NCBI RefSeq assembly: GCF_041346945.1
Contig: NZ_CP166850.1
Location: 7,486,501-7,550,500, forward strand
Source: Amycolatopsis sp. cg9
Lineage (GTDB): Bacteria > Actinomycetota > Actinomycetes > Mycobacteriales > Pseudonocardiaceae
DNA length: 64,000 bases
Direction: 5' to 3'
Position 1 is the first letter of the stretch. Every line of letters begins with the position of its first letter. Shown here in pieces: positions 42,293-50,309 of the stretch. A program made the position numbers and the translations under genes. The notes under the pieces were generated by a model, which was given only the letters and a program-made list of their open reading frames with translations, did no database searches and was not told where the DNA came from.

Positions 42293-45200
42293 TTACCCCA
42301 GGCGAGGGAGCTCGCCGCGCGGTCCGGTGCCGAGTGGGGACCAGGTCGCCGAACCGTCCGAACTGCTTCCCACGAGCCTGCCGGGACCGATGCTCACCTC
42401 GCCCGTCGGTCCCGACGAGACCTGGTTGAGGCTGGCCGAGAGGTCTGCTTCGACACCGCCGGGCAGTTTGAGCCGAACCAGGAACGGCAGGACGAAGCCG
42501 AGCGCGACCAGGCCCACCAGGATCGGGGTCAGCGTGCTGATCACGACGGTCGTCACCTTGCCGGTGAGGAAGAAGCCCAGCCACAGCGTGACGAGGAGGG
42601 CTCCCGCCACCGCGATCATCGTCGCGCTGCCGGCGAGGCTGTTCCTGGTGATCGCAAGGCTCTCCTCGGCGAGAGCCATCACCCGTCGCGCCTCGATGTG
42701 CTCGGGGTCGTGGTGCAGGCAGCGGCGGAAGTGGTGCAGCGCGCGTCGCCGGTAAAACGGCCGGGCCTGCGCCTGGGGCCCGCTTTCGCCGGCCTTGTAC
42801 GCCGCCACGCCGGCCACGTAGTGGGGGTCTGGTTGGTTCGCCGCCAGCTCGATCGCCTGCCGTGCGGTGCTGAGCGCTTCGAGGTGCAGATCTCGGCGCT
42901 GGGTCTCGTCGCCCCTTCCGATGAGCAGGCGCGCGAGGGCGACGAGCAGTTGCCAGCGTGGCTGATCGCAGTTCGGACGCCGCAGCGCGTCTCGCAGTAC
43001 GCGTTCGGCGGCCAGCAGGTCACCGGGCGACTTGATCAGCGCCAGTGACAGCCCGATGGCGGCGGCTCCCCGGGTCGGTTCGATGACGAGCGCTTGGCGG
43101 AAGTGCCGGGCGGCCCGCCGTGCCTCGGCCGGGTCATCGGTGCCGTCGAGGTCGCGCTGGAGGTGCAGGGCGCCGAGTTCGATGTGCGCCTGGCTGTCGT
43201 ACCAGTTGCGCTCCAGCGCTTTGAGCAGCAGATTCTCGGCTTCCTCGAAGCGGCCCATCTGCGCGAAGAGCGCGCCGAGGTCGACGTAGCTGCCGCCGTA
43301 GGGGTCGATTTCGATGGACCGGCGGAGGTGGTGCTCGGCTTGAGGCAGGTTGCCTTGCCTGGCGTAGAGGACGCCGAGACAAGTGTGGGCGAGGTGCCGG
43401 CGCGGCTTGTCCGCGAGGACGTCGAGGCACAGTTGCTCGGCTTCGTCCTCGCCGTTCGGCTCCCCGCCGTGCACCAATGTCCAGGCGAGACCGACCAGGG
43501 CGTCATTCGACCGGGGCTGCTCGGCGATCGCGGCGCGGAACCGGCTTTCCGCCAGTTCGAGATCGTCGGCGCTGTAGGCGGCCCAGCCCAGGCAGTGGAG
43601 CGCGTCGGCCCGCCCGTACCGGCCCACCGCCAGCGTGAGAGCGCGTTCGAACGCCTGGCGGGCCCGGACGAGTTCGCCGCGGTCGCGAAGCACCCAACCC
43701 CACTCGATCACGACGTCGGCCCGGACGTTCTGGCCATCGAGGCGCGGCGCGAGGAGTCGCTCGGCCTCGCCGAACCGCCCCAGCGAGCGCAGGGCGGCGG
43801 ACTTCGCCGTCAGAGCCCACGTAGACCTGGGAAGCCGCGACAGGCTGCGGTCGAACCAGGTGAGGGCCTCTTCGTGCCGGTTCTGCACGTCCCGGAGCCG
43901 ACCCATTTCCTGCATGAGACCGACGTGGTCAGGAAGCAGGTCGAGGGCGGCGGCCAAGGCGGCTTCTGCGTCTTCGTACCGCCCGGCCAGCCACAGTGCG
44001 TTGGCGTGGTTGACCCGGACCCAGCCGTTGCGCGGATCGACCTCGATGGCCTTCTCGTAAACGGCGATGCCCTCCGCCCGGCGCTCCATCCAGCCGTAGG
44101 TCCAGGCCAATTCGACGCGGAACTCGAGGTAGTTCGGGCGGCGCTCGATTTCTTCGAGCAAGATCCGGACCGCTTCGTCGTAGCGGCGAAGGATCCGCAG
44201 GCAGCCCAGTTTGCCGCGCAATGACGTCCGGTCCGTCGGGTGCAGTGCCAGTACCGCTTCGAAGTCCGTCAGCGCTGTTTCGTACCCACCGAGGTCAGAC
44301 CGGATATTCCCGATGGCGCGCCGGAACTGGGCGTCGCGGGGGAACCGTTCGGCACCGCTCTCGGCGACGGCGATCGCCTGCTGGTGTTCTCGGGTGTCGC
44401 GCAGCAGGCCGATGCGGCGTTTGAGCACATCCGGCTCGTCGGGAAGACTCCAGAGGATCTCGCGTGCTTGCTCGTATTCCCCGGCGATCCGGAGGTACCA
44501 GCTCAGGTCCAGCGCCAGGCTTCGCCGGTGGGGCAGGGCGGCGCAGGCCTCGCGGAGGCTGGCGATGGTGGCGGCGTCGTCCCCCGATTCCTGGTGGAGT
44601 GAAGCCGCTCGGGTGCGAAGGTCGGTGGAGAAGGGGTTGAGAGCCACCGCCGACCGTGCGACCTGCTCGGCTTCCGCGTACCGCCCGCGCTTGGCGAGCA
44701 GCCGGATCCGGCTGTCCCAGGCACTGGTGTAACGTGGCCACCCACGGTTGACCCGCTCGAAGTAGTCGAGAGCCTCGTCGACGGCGCCGGCCTCTTCGCT
44801 GAGGAGGGCCTGCTTGTCGAGTGGTTCGGGGTACTCCGGGAAATCCGCCTGTGCTTCGGTGAGCAGCTGCCGGGCCTCGTCATTGCGGTGGAGCCAGCGC
44901 AGCGCACGGCTGACCTCCACGTGGTAAGTGATTTCGCAAGGGCTCAGTTCCGCCGCGCGGCGGAACCACGAGAGCGCGTCCTCGTCGCGGTCCTGATCGG
45001 CGTACACCCAGCCCAGTTCGCTGTGGAGTTCGGCATCGTGCGGGCAGAGCCCGATCGCAGCCGTGGCCGCCGCTTCGGCCTGGCCGAAACGGCCCGCCTG
45101 CCTCAAGATCCGGGCCTGACAGGCCAGCGAGGCCGGATCAGCCGGAGCGAGCGAGACAGCTTCCCGGGCCGTGGCGATCGCCGCACCGATGTCGGGTAGA

Positions 45201-46171
45201 TCGCGATACCGCCAGGCCTGTTCGATCAGCAGCGCGACGGTATCCGGGCACCGGTCGACCGCGGTGCGAAGGCACTCGACGGCTTCGCTCTTCCGGTCGA
45301 GATTCATCAGCGCGTACGCGCGCCACTGGTAGTAGGCCGCTCGATACTCGTCGAGTTCCACTGCGCGGTCGAACGCTGCCAGCGCTCCGTCGAAGTCGTG
45401 CTGTTCTTGGAGAACGGTTCCCAGTTCGAGGTGGAGGCGACTCGCCTCCGGCAGCCTCGCGACCGTGGTTTCGGCGTGCTCGCGCGCCTCGTCCAGCCGG
45501 TAGGCGTCGGCCAGGATGTCGATCTTCCCGCAATGTGCGGCGACGTATTCAGCCTCGATTTCCAGTGCTCGGTCGTACTTTTCGACCGCCGCGGAAACCT
45601 TGCTGGATCGTGCCAACGCCGATCCCCACGCCACGTACAACTCGGCGGCCCCGGGATGATGCGCCACCGCCAGTTCGGCGGCGGCCGTCGCTTCTTCCGC
45701 ACGATTCAACCACGAAAGCGCTCGGATCCGGCTTTTCAGCGCCTCCAGGTGCGTGGGTTCGACGCCGAGCACCGTCTCGCACTCGTCGAGCAGGTACCGC
45801 TCGTCGTCGGTTTCATCGGCGGTCACCCGGGCTCGCGCGATCCGGACCAAGTGGGCTGCCGGGTTCTCCGCCAGGGCCGCGTCCGCCGCCGCGCGAGCGT
45901 CGTCGTACCGCCGCTGCCTGCTGAGCACAGCCACCCGCCACGCCTGGGCCGATTCGCCGGGCGGATCCAGTCCAGCCGCGCGGTCGAAATGCCCGAGCGC
46001 GATTTCCCAGCGATCCCGCTCGAACGCGATCCGGCCCAGCTCGACGTGCGCCGTGGCGCCGTCGAGGAGCTTTTCGATCGCCATTTCCGCCTCCGCGTAG
46101 CGGCAGGCTCGGCGCAGCGATGTGACCGTTTTCCGGGAATCGGGCGCATTCACCGGCGTAGTGGACACCAC
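42293..46171 (-). CDS. Giant tetratricopeptide-repeat protein with C-terminal membrane anchor, 1292 aa
   Basis: From about residue 10 to 1150 the protein is a run of roughly 30 degenerate 34-residue TPR units (A-x-x-x-F-E-x-A and L-x-x-A-x-x-Y patterns such as HPGAAELYVAWGSALARSS and DPRNGWVRVNHANALWLAGRYEDAEAAL). Two hydrophobic spans follow (MIAVAGALLVTLWLGFFL and VVISTLTPILVGLVALGFVLPFLV), then an extracytoplasmic or soluble tail. It would be a membrane-tethered protein-interaction scaffold. No enzyme domain is seen. It sits next to SEFIR and TIR genes, so it may be the platform of their signalling. The GTG start at 46171 has no clear ribosome site and could be off by a few codons. Confidence 0.85.
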   Translation of the reverse strand: MVSTTPVNAPDSRKTVTSLRRACRYAEAEMAIEKLLDGATAHVELGRIAFERDRWEIALGHFDRAAGLDPPGESAQAWRVAVLSRQRRYDDARAAADAALAENPAAHLVRIARARVTADETDDERYLLDECETVLGVEPTHLEALKSRIRALSWLNRAEEATAAAELAVAHHPGAAELYVAWGSALARSSKVSAAVEKYDRALEIEAEYVAAHCGKIDILADAYRLDEAREHAETTVARLPEASRLHLELGTVLQEQHDFDGALAAFDRAVELDEYRAAYYQWRAYALMNLDRKSEAVECLRTAVDRCPDTVALLIEQAWRYRDLPDIGAAIATAREAVSLAPADPASLACQARILRQAGRFGQAEAAATAAIGLCPHDAELHSELGWVYADQDRDEDALSWFRRAAELSPCEITYHVEVSRALRWLHRNDEARQLLTEAQADFPEYPEPLDKQALLSEEAGAVDEALDYFERVNRGWPRYTSAWDSRIRLLAKRGRYAEAEQVARSAVALNPFSTDLRTRAASLHQESGDDAATIASLREACAALPHRRSLALDLSWYLRIAGEYEQAREILWSLPDEPDVLKRRIGLLRDTREHQQAIAVAESGAERFPRDAQFRRAIGNIRSDLGGYETALTDFEAVLALHPTDRTSLRGKLGCLRILRRYDEAVRILLEEIERRPNYLEFRVELAWTYGWMERRAEGIAVYEKAIEVDPRNGWVRVNHANALWLAGRYEDAEAALAAALDLLPDHVGLMQEMGRLRDVQNRHEEALTWFDRSLSRLPRSTWALTAKSAALRSLGRFGEAERLLAPRLDGQNVRADVVIEWGWVLRDRGELVRARQAFERALTLAVGRYGRADALHCLGWAAYSADDLELAESRFRAAIAEQPRSNDALVGLAWTLVHGGEPNGEDEAEQLCLDVLADKPRRHLAHTCLGVLYARQGNLPQAEHHLRRSIEIDPYGGSYVDLGALFAQMGRFEEAENLLLKALERNWYDSQAHIELGALHLQRDLDGTDDPAEARRAARHFRQALVIEPTRGAAAIGLSLALIKSPGDLLAAERVLRDALRRPNCDQPRWQLLVALARLLIGRGDETQRRDLHLEALSTARQAIELAANQPDPHYVAGVAAYKAGESGPQAQARPFYRRRALHHFRRCLHHDPEHIEARRVMALAEESLAITRNSLAGSATMIAVAGALLVTLWLGFFLTGKVTTVVISTLTPILVGLVALGFVLPFLVRLKLPGGVEADLSASLNQVSSGPTGEVSIGPGRLVGSSSDGSATWSPLGTGPRGELPRLG

Positions 46172-46319
46172 GATCGATGTCCGGCGCTTCGGCCGTTCGG
46201 GGGAGTGACCCGCGCGCCCCGGTCTCGAATTGCGACAGCCGGGCCGGCGGAGACGTACGAGGTGTTCGCCGACGCGCCCGCGATCTCGGCCCTGAACGTG
46301 GTCATCACCTCTTGAGCGG

Positions 46320-47294
46320 TCAGGTCATGGTCGGATCGCCCAGCGCGAGCTCGGGTGGCCGGCCGCCCCGCCGGCTGACGACGACGGTCGCCGATCCGAA
46401 CGGTGATGCCGACGCGCCCGGGCGGGACATCTCCACCCGAAGCAGGCGCGCGCCGGTCACGTCCAGGTCGATGGTGGCCGGTTTGCCGGCCGCGACGTCG
46501 TGCTGGGAGCGGGGGGTCCCGTCGAGCACCACGCGGACGCGGCCGACCTGGAACGCGTCGGCGGCGTCGTCGGGGACCCCGGCGACGGTGCTGAACCGCT
46601 GGTAGTTCCCGCCGAGTTCGAGCTCGACGAAGCCGGTTCCGGTGGCCGTCGGGGAGGTCGGCCGCAAGACGATGCTCTCTTCGTAGCGGGTGCCGCCGAT
46701 CGACGCCGGAGCGCGGCGCACACCGCTGCTGGCGCACAGCCACGGCAGTTCGCCCGCGGGGACCTCGCGTGGCTCGCGGGCTCCGCCGAGCCAGGTCCCG
46801 CGGCGGGGCATCGGGTACTGGCCCTGCCCGGTGATCGCGGCGACGAGGTCTTCCACACCGGCCGGCGTGAACTCGACGACGTGGTACCTCGTCGTCGAGT
46901 GGGCGTTGAGGAAGTCCGGGATCTCCTCGACCGAGCGGCCCGGCAGCACGACGGGCAGCACGCGCTCGGTCTCGCGGCGCAGGTCCCGGGTCAGGTTGTC
47001 GCGGATGATCGCCGCTTCGAACTGGGATCCCCGGCCCTCGTGGGGCATCGCGGTGCCGTCGGCGCGGCTCTTGTAGGCCGGTGACGCGATGACGAGGATG
47101 AAATCCGCCTTGGCGAGGTTTTCGGTGGCCCACAGCGACCAGTCCCGGCGCACGTTGTCGTACCAGAGGTCCAGGTGCACGTCCAGGCCGATGCCGATGC
47201 GCAGGAACGACGCGAACTCGTGCACGAGTTCCTTGTGTTCCGGGTTGTCGTGCGCGTAGGTGACGAACACCCGGGGCGCTTCACGGTCGGTCAC
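46320..47294 (-). CDS. SEFIR-domain protein with C-terminal NPCBM-like domain
   Basis: Residues 8-150 form a SEFIR (TIR-related) domain: RVFVTYAHDNPEHKELVHEF, then GLDVHLDLW, WSLWATENLAKADFILVIASPAY and GSQFEAAIIRDNL. Residues about 190-310 form a beta-sandwich resembling NPCBM/NEW2 carbohydrate-binding modules (YQRFSTVAGVPDDAADAFQVGRVRVVLDG, TIDLDVTGARLLRVEM). SEFIR domains act in protein-protein signalling in bacterial conflict systems. The sandwich may sense glycans or a ligand released on infection; that is inference. The GTG start faces the TIR operon across 181 bases. The TPR giant lies 148 bases downstream on the same strand. Confidence 0.85.
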   Translation of the reverse strand: MTDREAPRVFVTYAHDNPEHKELVHEFASFLRIGIGLDVHLDLWYDNVRRDWSLWATENLAKADFILVIASPAYKSRADGTAMPHEGRGSQFEAAIIRDNLTRDLRRETERVLPVVLPGRSVEEIPDFLNAHSTTRYHVVEFTPAGVEDLVAAITGQGQYPMPRRGTWLGGAREPREVPAGELPWLCASSGVRRAPASIGGTRYEESIVLRPTSPTATGTGFVELELGGNYQRFSTVAGVPDDAADAFQVGRVRVVLDGTPRSQHDVAAGKPATIDLDVTGARLLRVEMSRPGASASPFGSATVVVSRRGGRPPELALGDPTMT

Positions 47295-47475
47295 CGGGAA
47301 AACGATGATGCGCCGATTCCGCGTTTGTCAAGGCTTTCGAGTGGGTCGTCGAGATTGTCCAGTGGTGGCCAGGTATTGGCATGGTTCTGTCCAGTTTCGC
47401 GCCTTTCCCGGCCGCTCGCACCCGGCCTAGGATGGCCGTTGCCTGGTGGGGAGCGGTGAAGGAGCGAAGACACGC

Positions 47476-48039
47476 GTGTACGAGTACGACGTGTTCATCA
47501 GCTACCAACGCACCGGCCGGGACATTTCCGCGTGGGTGAAAAACCATTTCCACCCCCGGCTCGCGGAGGTTCTCGACAACAACCTCTACCGCGACGCGCG
47601 GATATTCTGCGACGACCAGGTCCCGACCGGCACGAGCTGGCCGGTCGAATGGCGCACGGCGTTGCAGCACACGCGGGTGCTGGTGCCGGTGTGTTCGCCG
47701 AAGTACTTCCGGGACGAATGGTGCCTGGCCGAGTGGTATTCGATGGCGAAGCGCGAGGAGCTGACCACGGGCCCGCTGATCTACCCGGTGATCTTCTGCG
47801 ACTCCCGGAACTTCCCGGAGTGGGCGCACCAGCGGCGCATGCGCGACCTGCAGCAGTGGAACCACCCCTTCGAGCACTTCCAGCTGACACCGGCGTACCT
47901 CGAGTTCAACCACAAGATCGCCGAGATCGCCAAGGAACTCGAAGAACTCATCGAACGAGCGCCGGACTGGCGGGCGGACTGGCCGGTGCTCACGCCGGCC
48001 CCCGAGCCGCCGAAGCCGGCGCGGATGCCGAGGTTCTGA
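47476..48039 (+). CDS. TIR-domain protein
   Basis: The 187-aa cytoplasmic protein is essentially one TIR domain: YEYDVFISYQRTGRDISAWV, YRDARIFCDDQVPTGTSWPVEWRTALQHTRVLVPVCSPKYF, then DEWCLAEWYSM with Glu86 in the position of the NADase glutamate. LIYPVIFCDSRNFPEW follows, and a Pro-rich tail ends it. TIR domains with this Glu often cleave NAD+ or make signalling nucleotides. I chose GTG 47476 because GGAGCGAAG lies just upstream; longer frames reach 47446. It is first in an operon with a ParA/MinD-like ATPase, an unrecognised protein and a HerA-like ATPase. Confidence 0.88.
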   Translation: MYEYDVFISYQRTGRDISAWVKNHFHPRLAEVLDNNLYRDARIFCDDQVPTGTSWPVEWRTALQHTRVLVPVCSPKYFRDEWCLAEWYSMAKREELTTGPLIYPVIFCDSRNFPEWAHQRRMRDLQQWNHPFEHFQLTPAYLEFNHKIAEIAKELEELIERAPDWRADWPVLTPAPEPPKPARMPRF

Positions 48040-48042
48040 CGG

Positions 48043-49659
48043 ATGCCGGGCTCGGTGTTCACCTTCTACTCCTACAAGGGCGGCGTCGGCCGCAGCTTCA
48101 CGCTGGCCAACATCGCCGTGCTCCTCGCCCGCTGGGGTCATCGGGTGCTCTGCCTGGACTGGGACCTCGAAGCGCCCGGCCTCGGCGACTACTTCCGGCC
48201 GCAGCTGCCGGGCCGGCCGCGCGGCGGCGTGGTGGACCTCGTCGCGGACTTCCAGGCCGGCCGGTTCGCGCCGAACGCGCACGTCATGCGGCTCCGGGGC
48301 GCCCGCGCGCTCGACTTCATCGCGGCCGGGAGCGAGGGGCCCGGGTACGTCGGCCAGGTCCAGGCGATCGACTGGGACGAGCTCTACGACGAGGGGTTCG
48401 GCGAGTACCTCGAGAAATGCCGGGAGCAGTGGACCGCCGAGTACGACTTCGTGCTCATCGACAGCCGCACCGGGATCTCCGACATCGGGAGCATCTGCAC
48501 CGCGCACCTGCCGGACCACCTCGTGGTGCTGTTCACGGCGAACCGGCAGAGCATCCGCGGCGCGATGGACCTCGCCGGGCGCGCGGACAAGGCGCGGAAC
48601 CTGCTGCCGTTCGACCGGTCCCGGCTGACGGTCCTGCCGGTCCTCTCGCGCTTCGACAACCGGGAGGAGTACGGCCGGTCGGAGGAGTGGCGGAGGATCG
48701 TCGTCGGGGAGACGGCCGAGCTGTACCGGACGTGGCTCGACCAGGGCGTCGCGCCGGAGACGATGTCCCGGCACCTCACGCTGCCGTACGTGTCCTACTG
48801 GAGTTTCGGCGAGCAGCTGCCGGTGCTGTCGGAGAAGACGCCGAGCGCGGACCAGATCGGGTTCGCGCTGGAGACGGTCGCGGCGGTGATCGCCTGCCGC
48901 CTCGACCGCACCGACCTGCTGGCGGAAAACCGTGACGCCTACGTGGCGGCCGTGCGTGCGAGCCGCCAGGAGTTCAAGCACGAACTGCGGGTCAGCATCC
49001 CGAGATCGTCGGTGGGACCGGCCGCCGAGCTGGTGGCGGAACTGGAGAAGCTGAACGTCCGGGTCGTGAAGTCCCTGTCGGGCGACCGTTCCCTGCTGTC
49101 GCGGGCCGAGGACGACGCCCGCCACCTGTGCCTGGTCGTCGACGGCAAGGTGAGCCGCTGGCAGGCGGCGGAGGTGGAGCTGTTCCTGCACCGGACGCTC
49201 GGCCAGGACCGCCGCGTCATCCCGGTCCTGACCTCCGGCACGGAGGCGGCCGGCCTGCCGGGCTACGTCGGCAACCTGCGGTACATCCGCCTCGGCGCCC
49301 GCGGCCCGGCGGAGGTGGCCCGCGACCTGGTCGCCCAGCTGCACGGCTTCACACCGCTGATCGAAGCGGTCGACGTCGCCGAAGTCCTGCACCAGGCCCG
49401 CGACGCCCAGCTGCGCCCCGCCCGCTGGGACCTGGTCGACGAACTGATCGACGGCCTCCGCACGGCGATCGGCGCGGGCGACGACGCCCGGGCCAACGAC
49501 CTCGCGGCCGACCTGGCGGTGGCCACCCGCACCCGCCCCGCGAACGGCGACGCCCGCGACGGGGCACCCCAATCGACCCGCCACGCGATCGAATGGCTTC
49601 TGCTCCTGCTCGACGCCCGCGCGAAAACCACGACGCAGCACCGGAAGGATCTCGAATGA
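48043..49659 (+). CDS. ParA/MinD-like ATPase with C-terminal TIR-like region
   Basis: The 538-aa protein opens with a deviant Walker A, FYSYKGGVGRSFTLANIAVLL (K12, K-GGVGR-S), and has VLCLDWDLEAPGLGDYF and YDFVLIDSRTGISD for Mg and nucleotide binding. This is the KGGVGR-type ATPase found beside TIR and FxsT-like proteins in actinomycetes. Residues about 320-430 look like a degenerate TIR-like sandwich (RVVKSLSGDRSLLSRAEDDARHLCLVVDGKVSRWQAAEVELFL, then DRRVIPVLTSG). It begins 3 bases after the TIR gene and overlaps the next gene (ATGA). It is probably the regulatory switch of the operon. Confidence 0.85.
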   Translation: MPGSVFTFYSYKGGVGRSFTLANIAVLLARWGHRVLCLDWDLEAPGLGDYFRPQLPGRPRGGVVDLVADFQAGRFAPNAHVMRLRGARALDFIAAGSEGPGYVGQVQAIDWDELYDEGFGEYLEKCREQWTAEYDFVLIDSRTGISDIGSICTAHLPDHLVVLFTANRQSIRGAMDLAGRADKARNLLPFDRSRLTVLPVLSRFDNREEYGRSEEWRRIVVGETAELYRTWLDQGVAPETMSRHLTLPYVSYWSFGEQLPVLSEKTPSADQIGFALETVAAVIACRLDRTDLLAENRDAYVAAVRASRQEFKHELRVSIPRSSVGPAAELVAELEKLNVRVVKSLSGDRSLLSRAEDDARHLCLVVDGKVSRWQAAEVELFLHRTLGQDRRVIPVLTSGTEAAGLPGYVGNLRYIRLGARGPAEVARDLVAQLHGFTPLIEAVDVAEVLHQARDAQLRPARWDLVDELIDGLRTAIGAGDDARANDLAADLAVATRTRPANGDARDGAPQSTRHAIEWLLLLLDARAKTTTQHRKDLE

Positions 49660-50309
49660 CCGACCGCTTGGGACAGAAGCAAACCGCGGCGATGTTCACG
49701 CTGATGGTGCTGGGCCGGGAGGTGTCCAACCAGGAGCTGGAGGAGGTCGTGGGGTTCACCCTCACGGGCACCGAGCGGACGGGGCTGAACAAGCTCGGCT
49801 ACGTCGACAGCGACCGGACCGGGCCGAAGCGGAGTTTCGTGCACGAGCTGAGCGAGAGCGGCTGGGCGTGGTGCGAGGAGGAGCTGGCGGCGGGCGGCCC
49901 GCCGCCGCAGCGGGGCCAGAGCCCGCTGGCGGCGGCGCTTTACGTCATCCTCGGCCGGCTGGGGGAGTACCTGCGGCGGGAGAAGCTCCGGCTGGCGGAC
50001 ATCTTCGCCGAGGGCGAAGCCGGCCTGCCTGAGACGACCGCGTCGGGCGGCAGCCTCGAAGACCGGATCCGCGTCGCCTACCGCGAGCTGGTGAAGGAGC
50101 CTCGTGGCTGGGTCGGGCTGGTCGACCTGCGGCCGAAGCTCGACGCGCCCGCCGCGGAAGTCGACGCCGTGCTCAAGGAGCTGAGCCGCGCCGGCACCGT
50201 GCACCTGGTCCCGGAGGACAACCGCAAGGCGCTCACCGCGGCCGACCACGAGGCGGCGATCCGCATCGGCGGCGAGGACAACCACTTCGTCGCGTTCGAG
50301 GCGTCATGA
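49656..50309 (+). CDS. Unrecognised operon protein with winged-helix-like segments
   Basis: The 217-aa protein has two parts. Residues 1-80 (FTLMVLGREVSNQELEEVVGFTLTGTERTGLNKLGYVDSDRTG, then SFVHELSESGWAWCEEEL) look like a helix-turn-helix followed by a wing. Residues 130-217 (LEDRIRVAYRELVKEPRGWVGLVDLRPKL, then VDAVLKELSRAGTVHLVPEDN) look like a second winged helix of the kind found beside AAA ATPases. It is held between the ParA-like and HerA-like genes by 4-base overlaps on both sides. It may be a DNA- or protein-binding adaptor for the HerA-like ATPase. Family not recognised. Confidence 0.7.
   Translation: MTDRLGQKQTAAMFTLMVLGREVSNQELEEVVGFTLTGTERTGLNKLGYVDSDRTGPKRSFVHELSESGWAWCEEELAAGGPPPQRGQSPLAAALYVILGRLGEYLRREKLRLADIFAEGEAGLPETTASGGSLEDRIRVAYRELVKEPRGWVGLVDLRPKLDAPAAEVDAVLKELSRAGTVHLVPEDNRKALTAADHEAAIRIGGEDNHFVAFEAS

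Noticed and set aside
47281..49641. 786-codon minus-strand frame opposite the TIR and ParA-like genes
   Set aside because: Arg/Val/Gln-rich shadow of the plus-strand genes, with no motif and no ribosome site.
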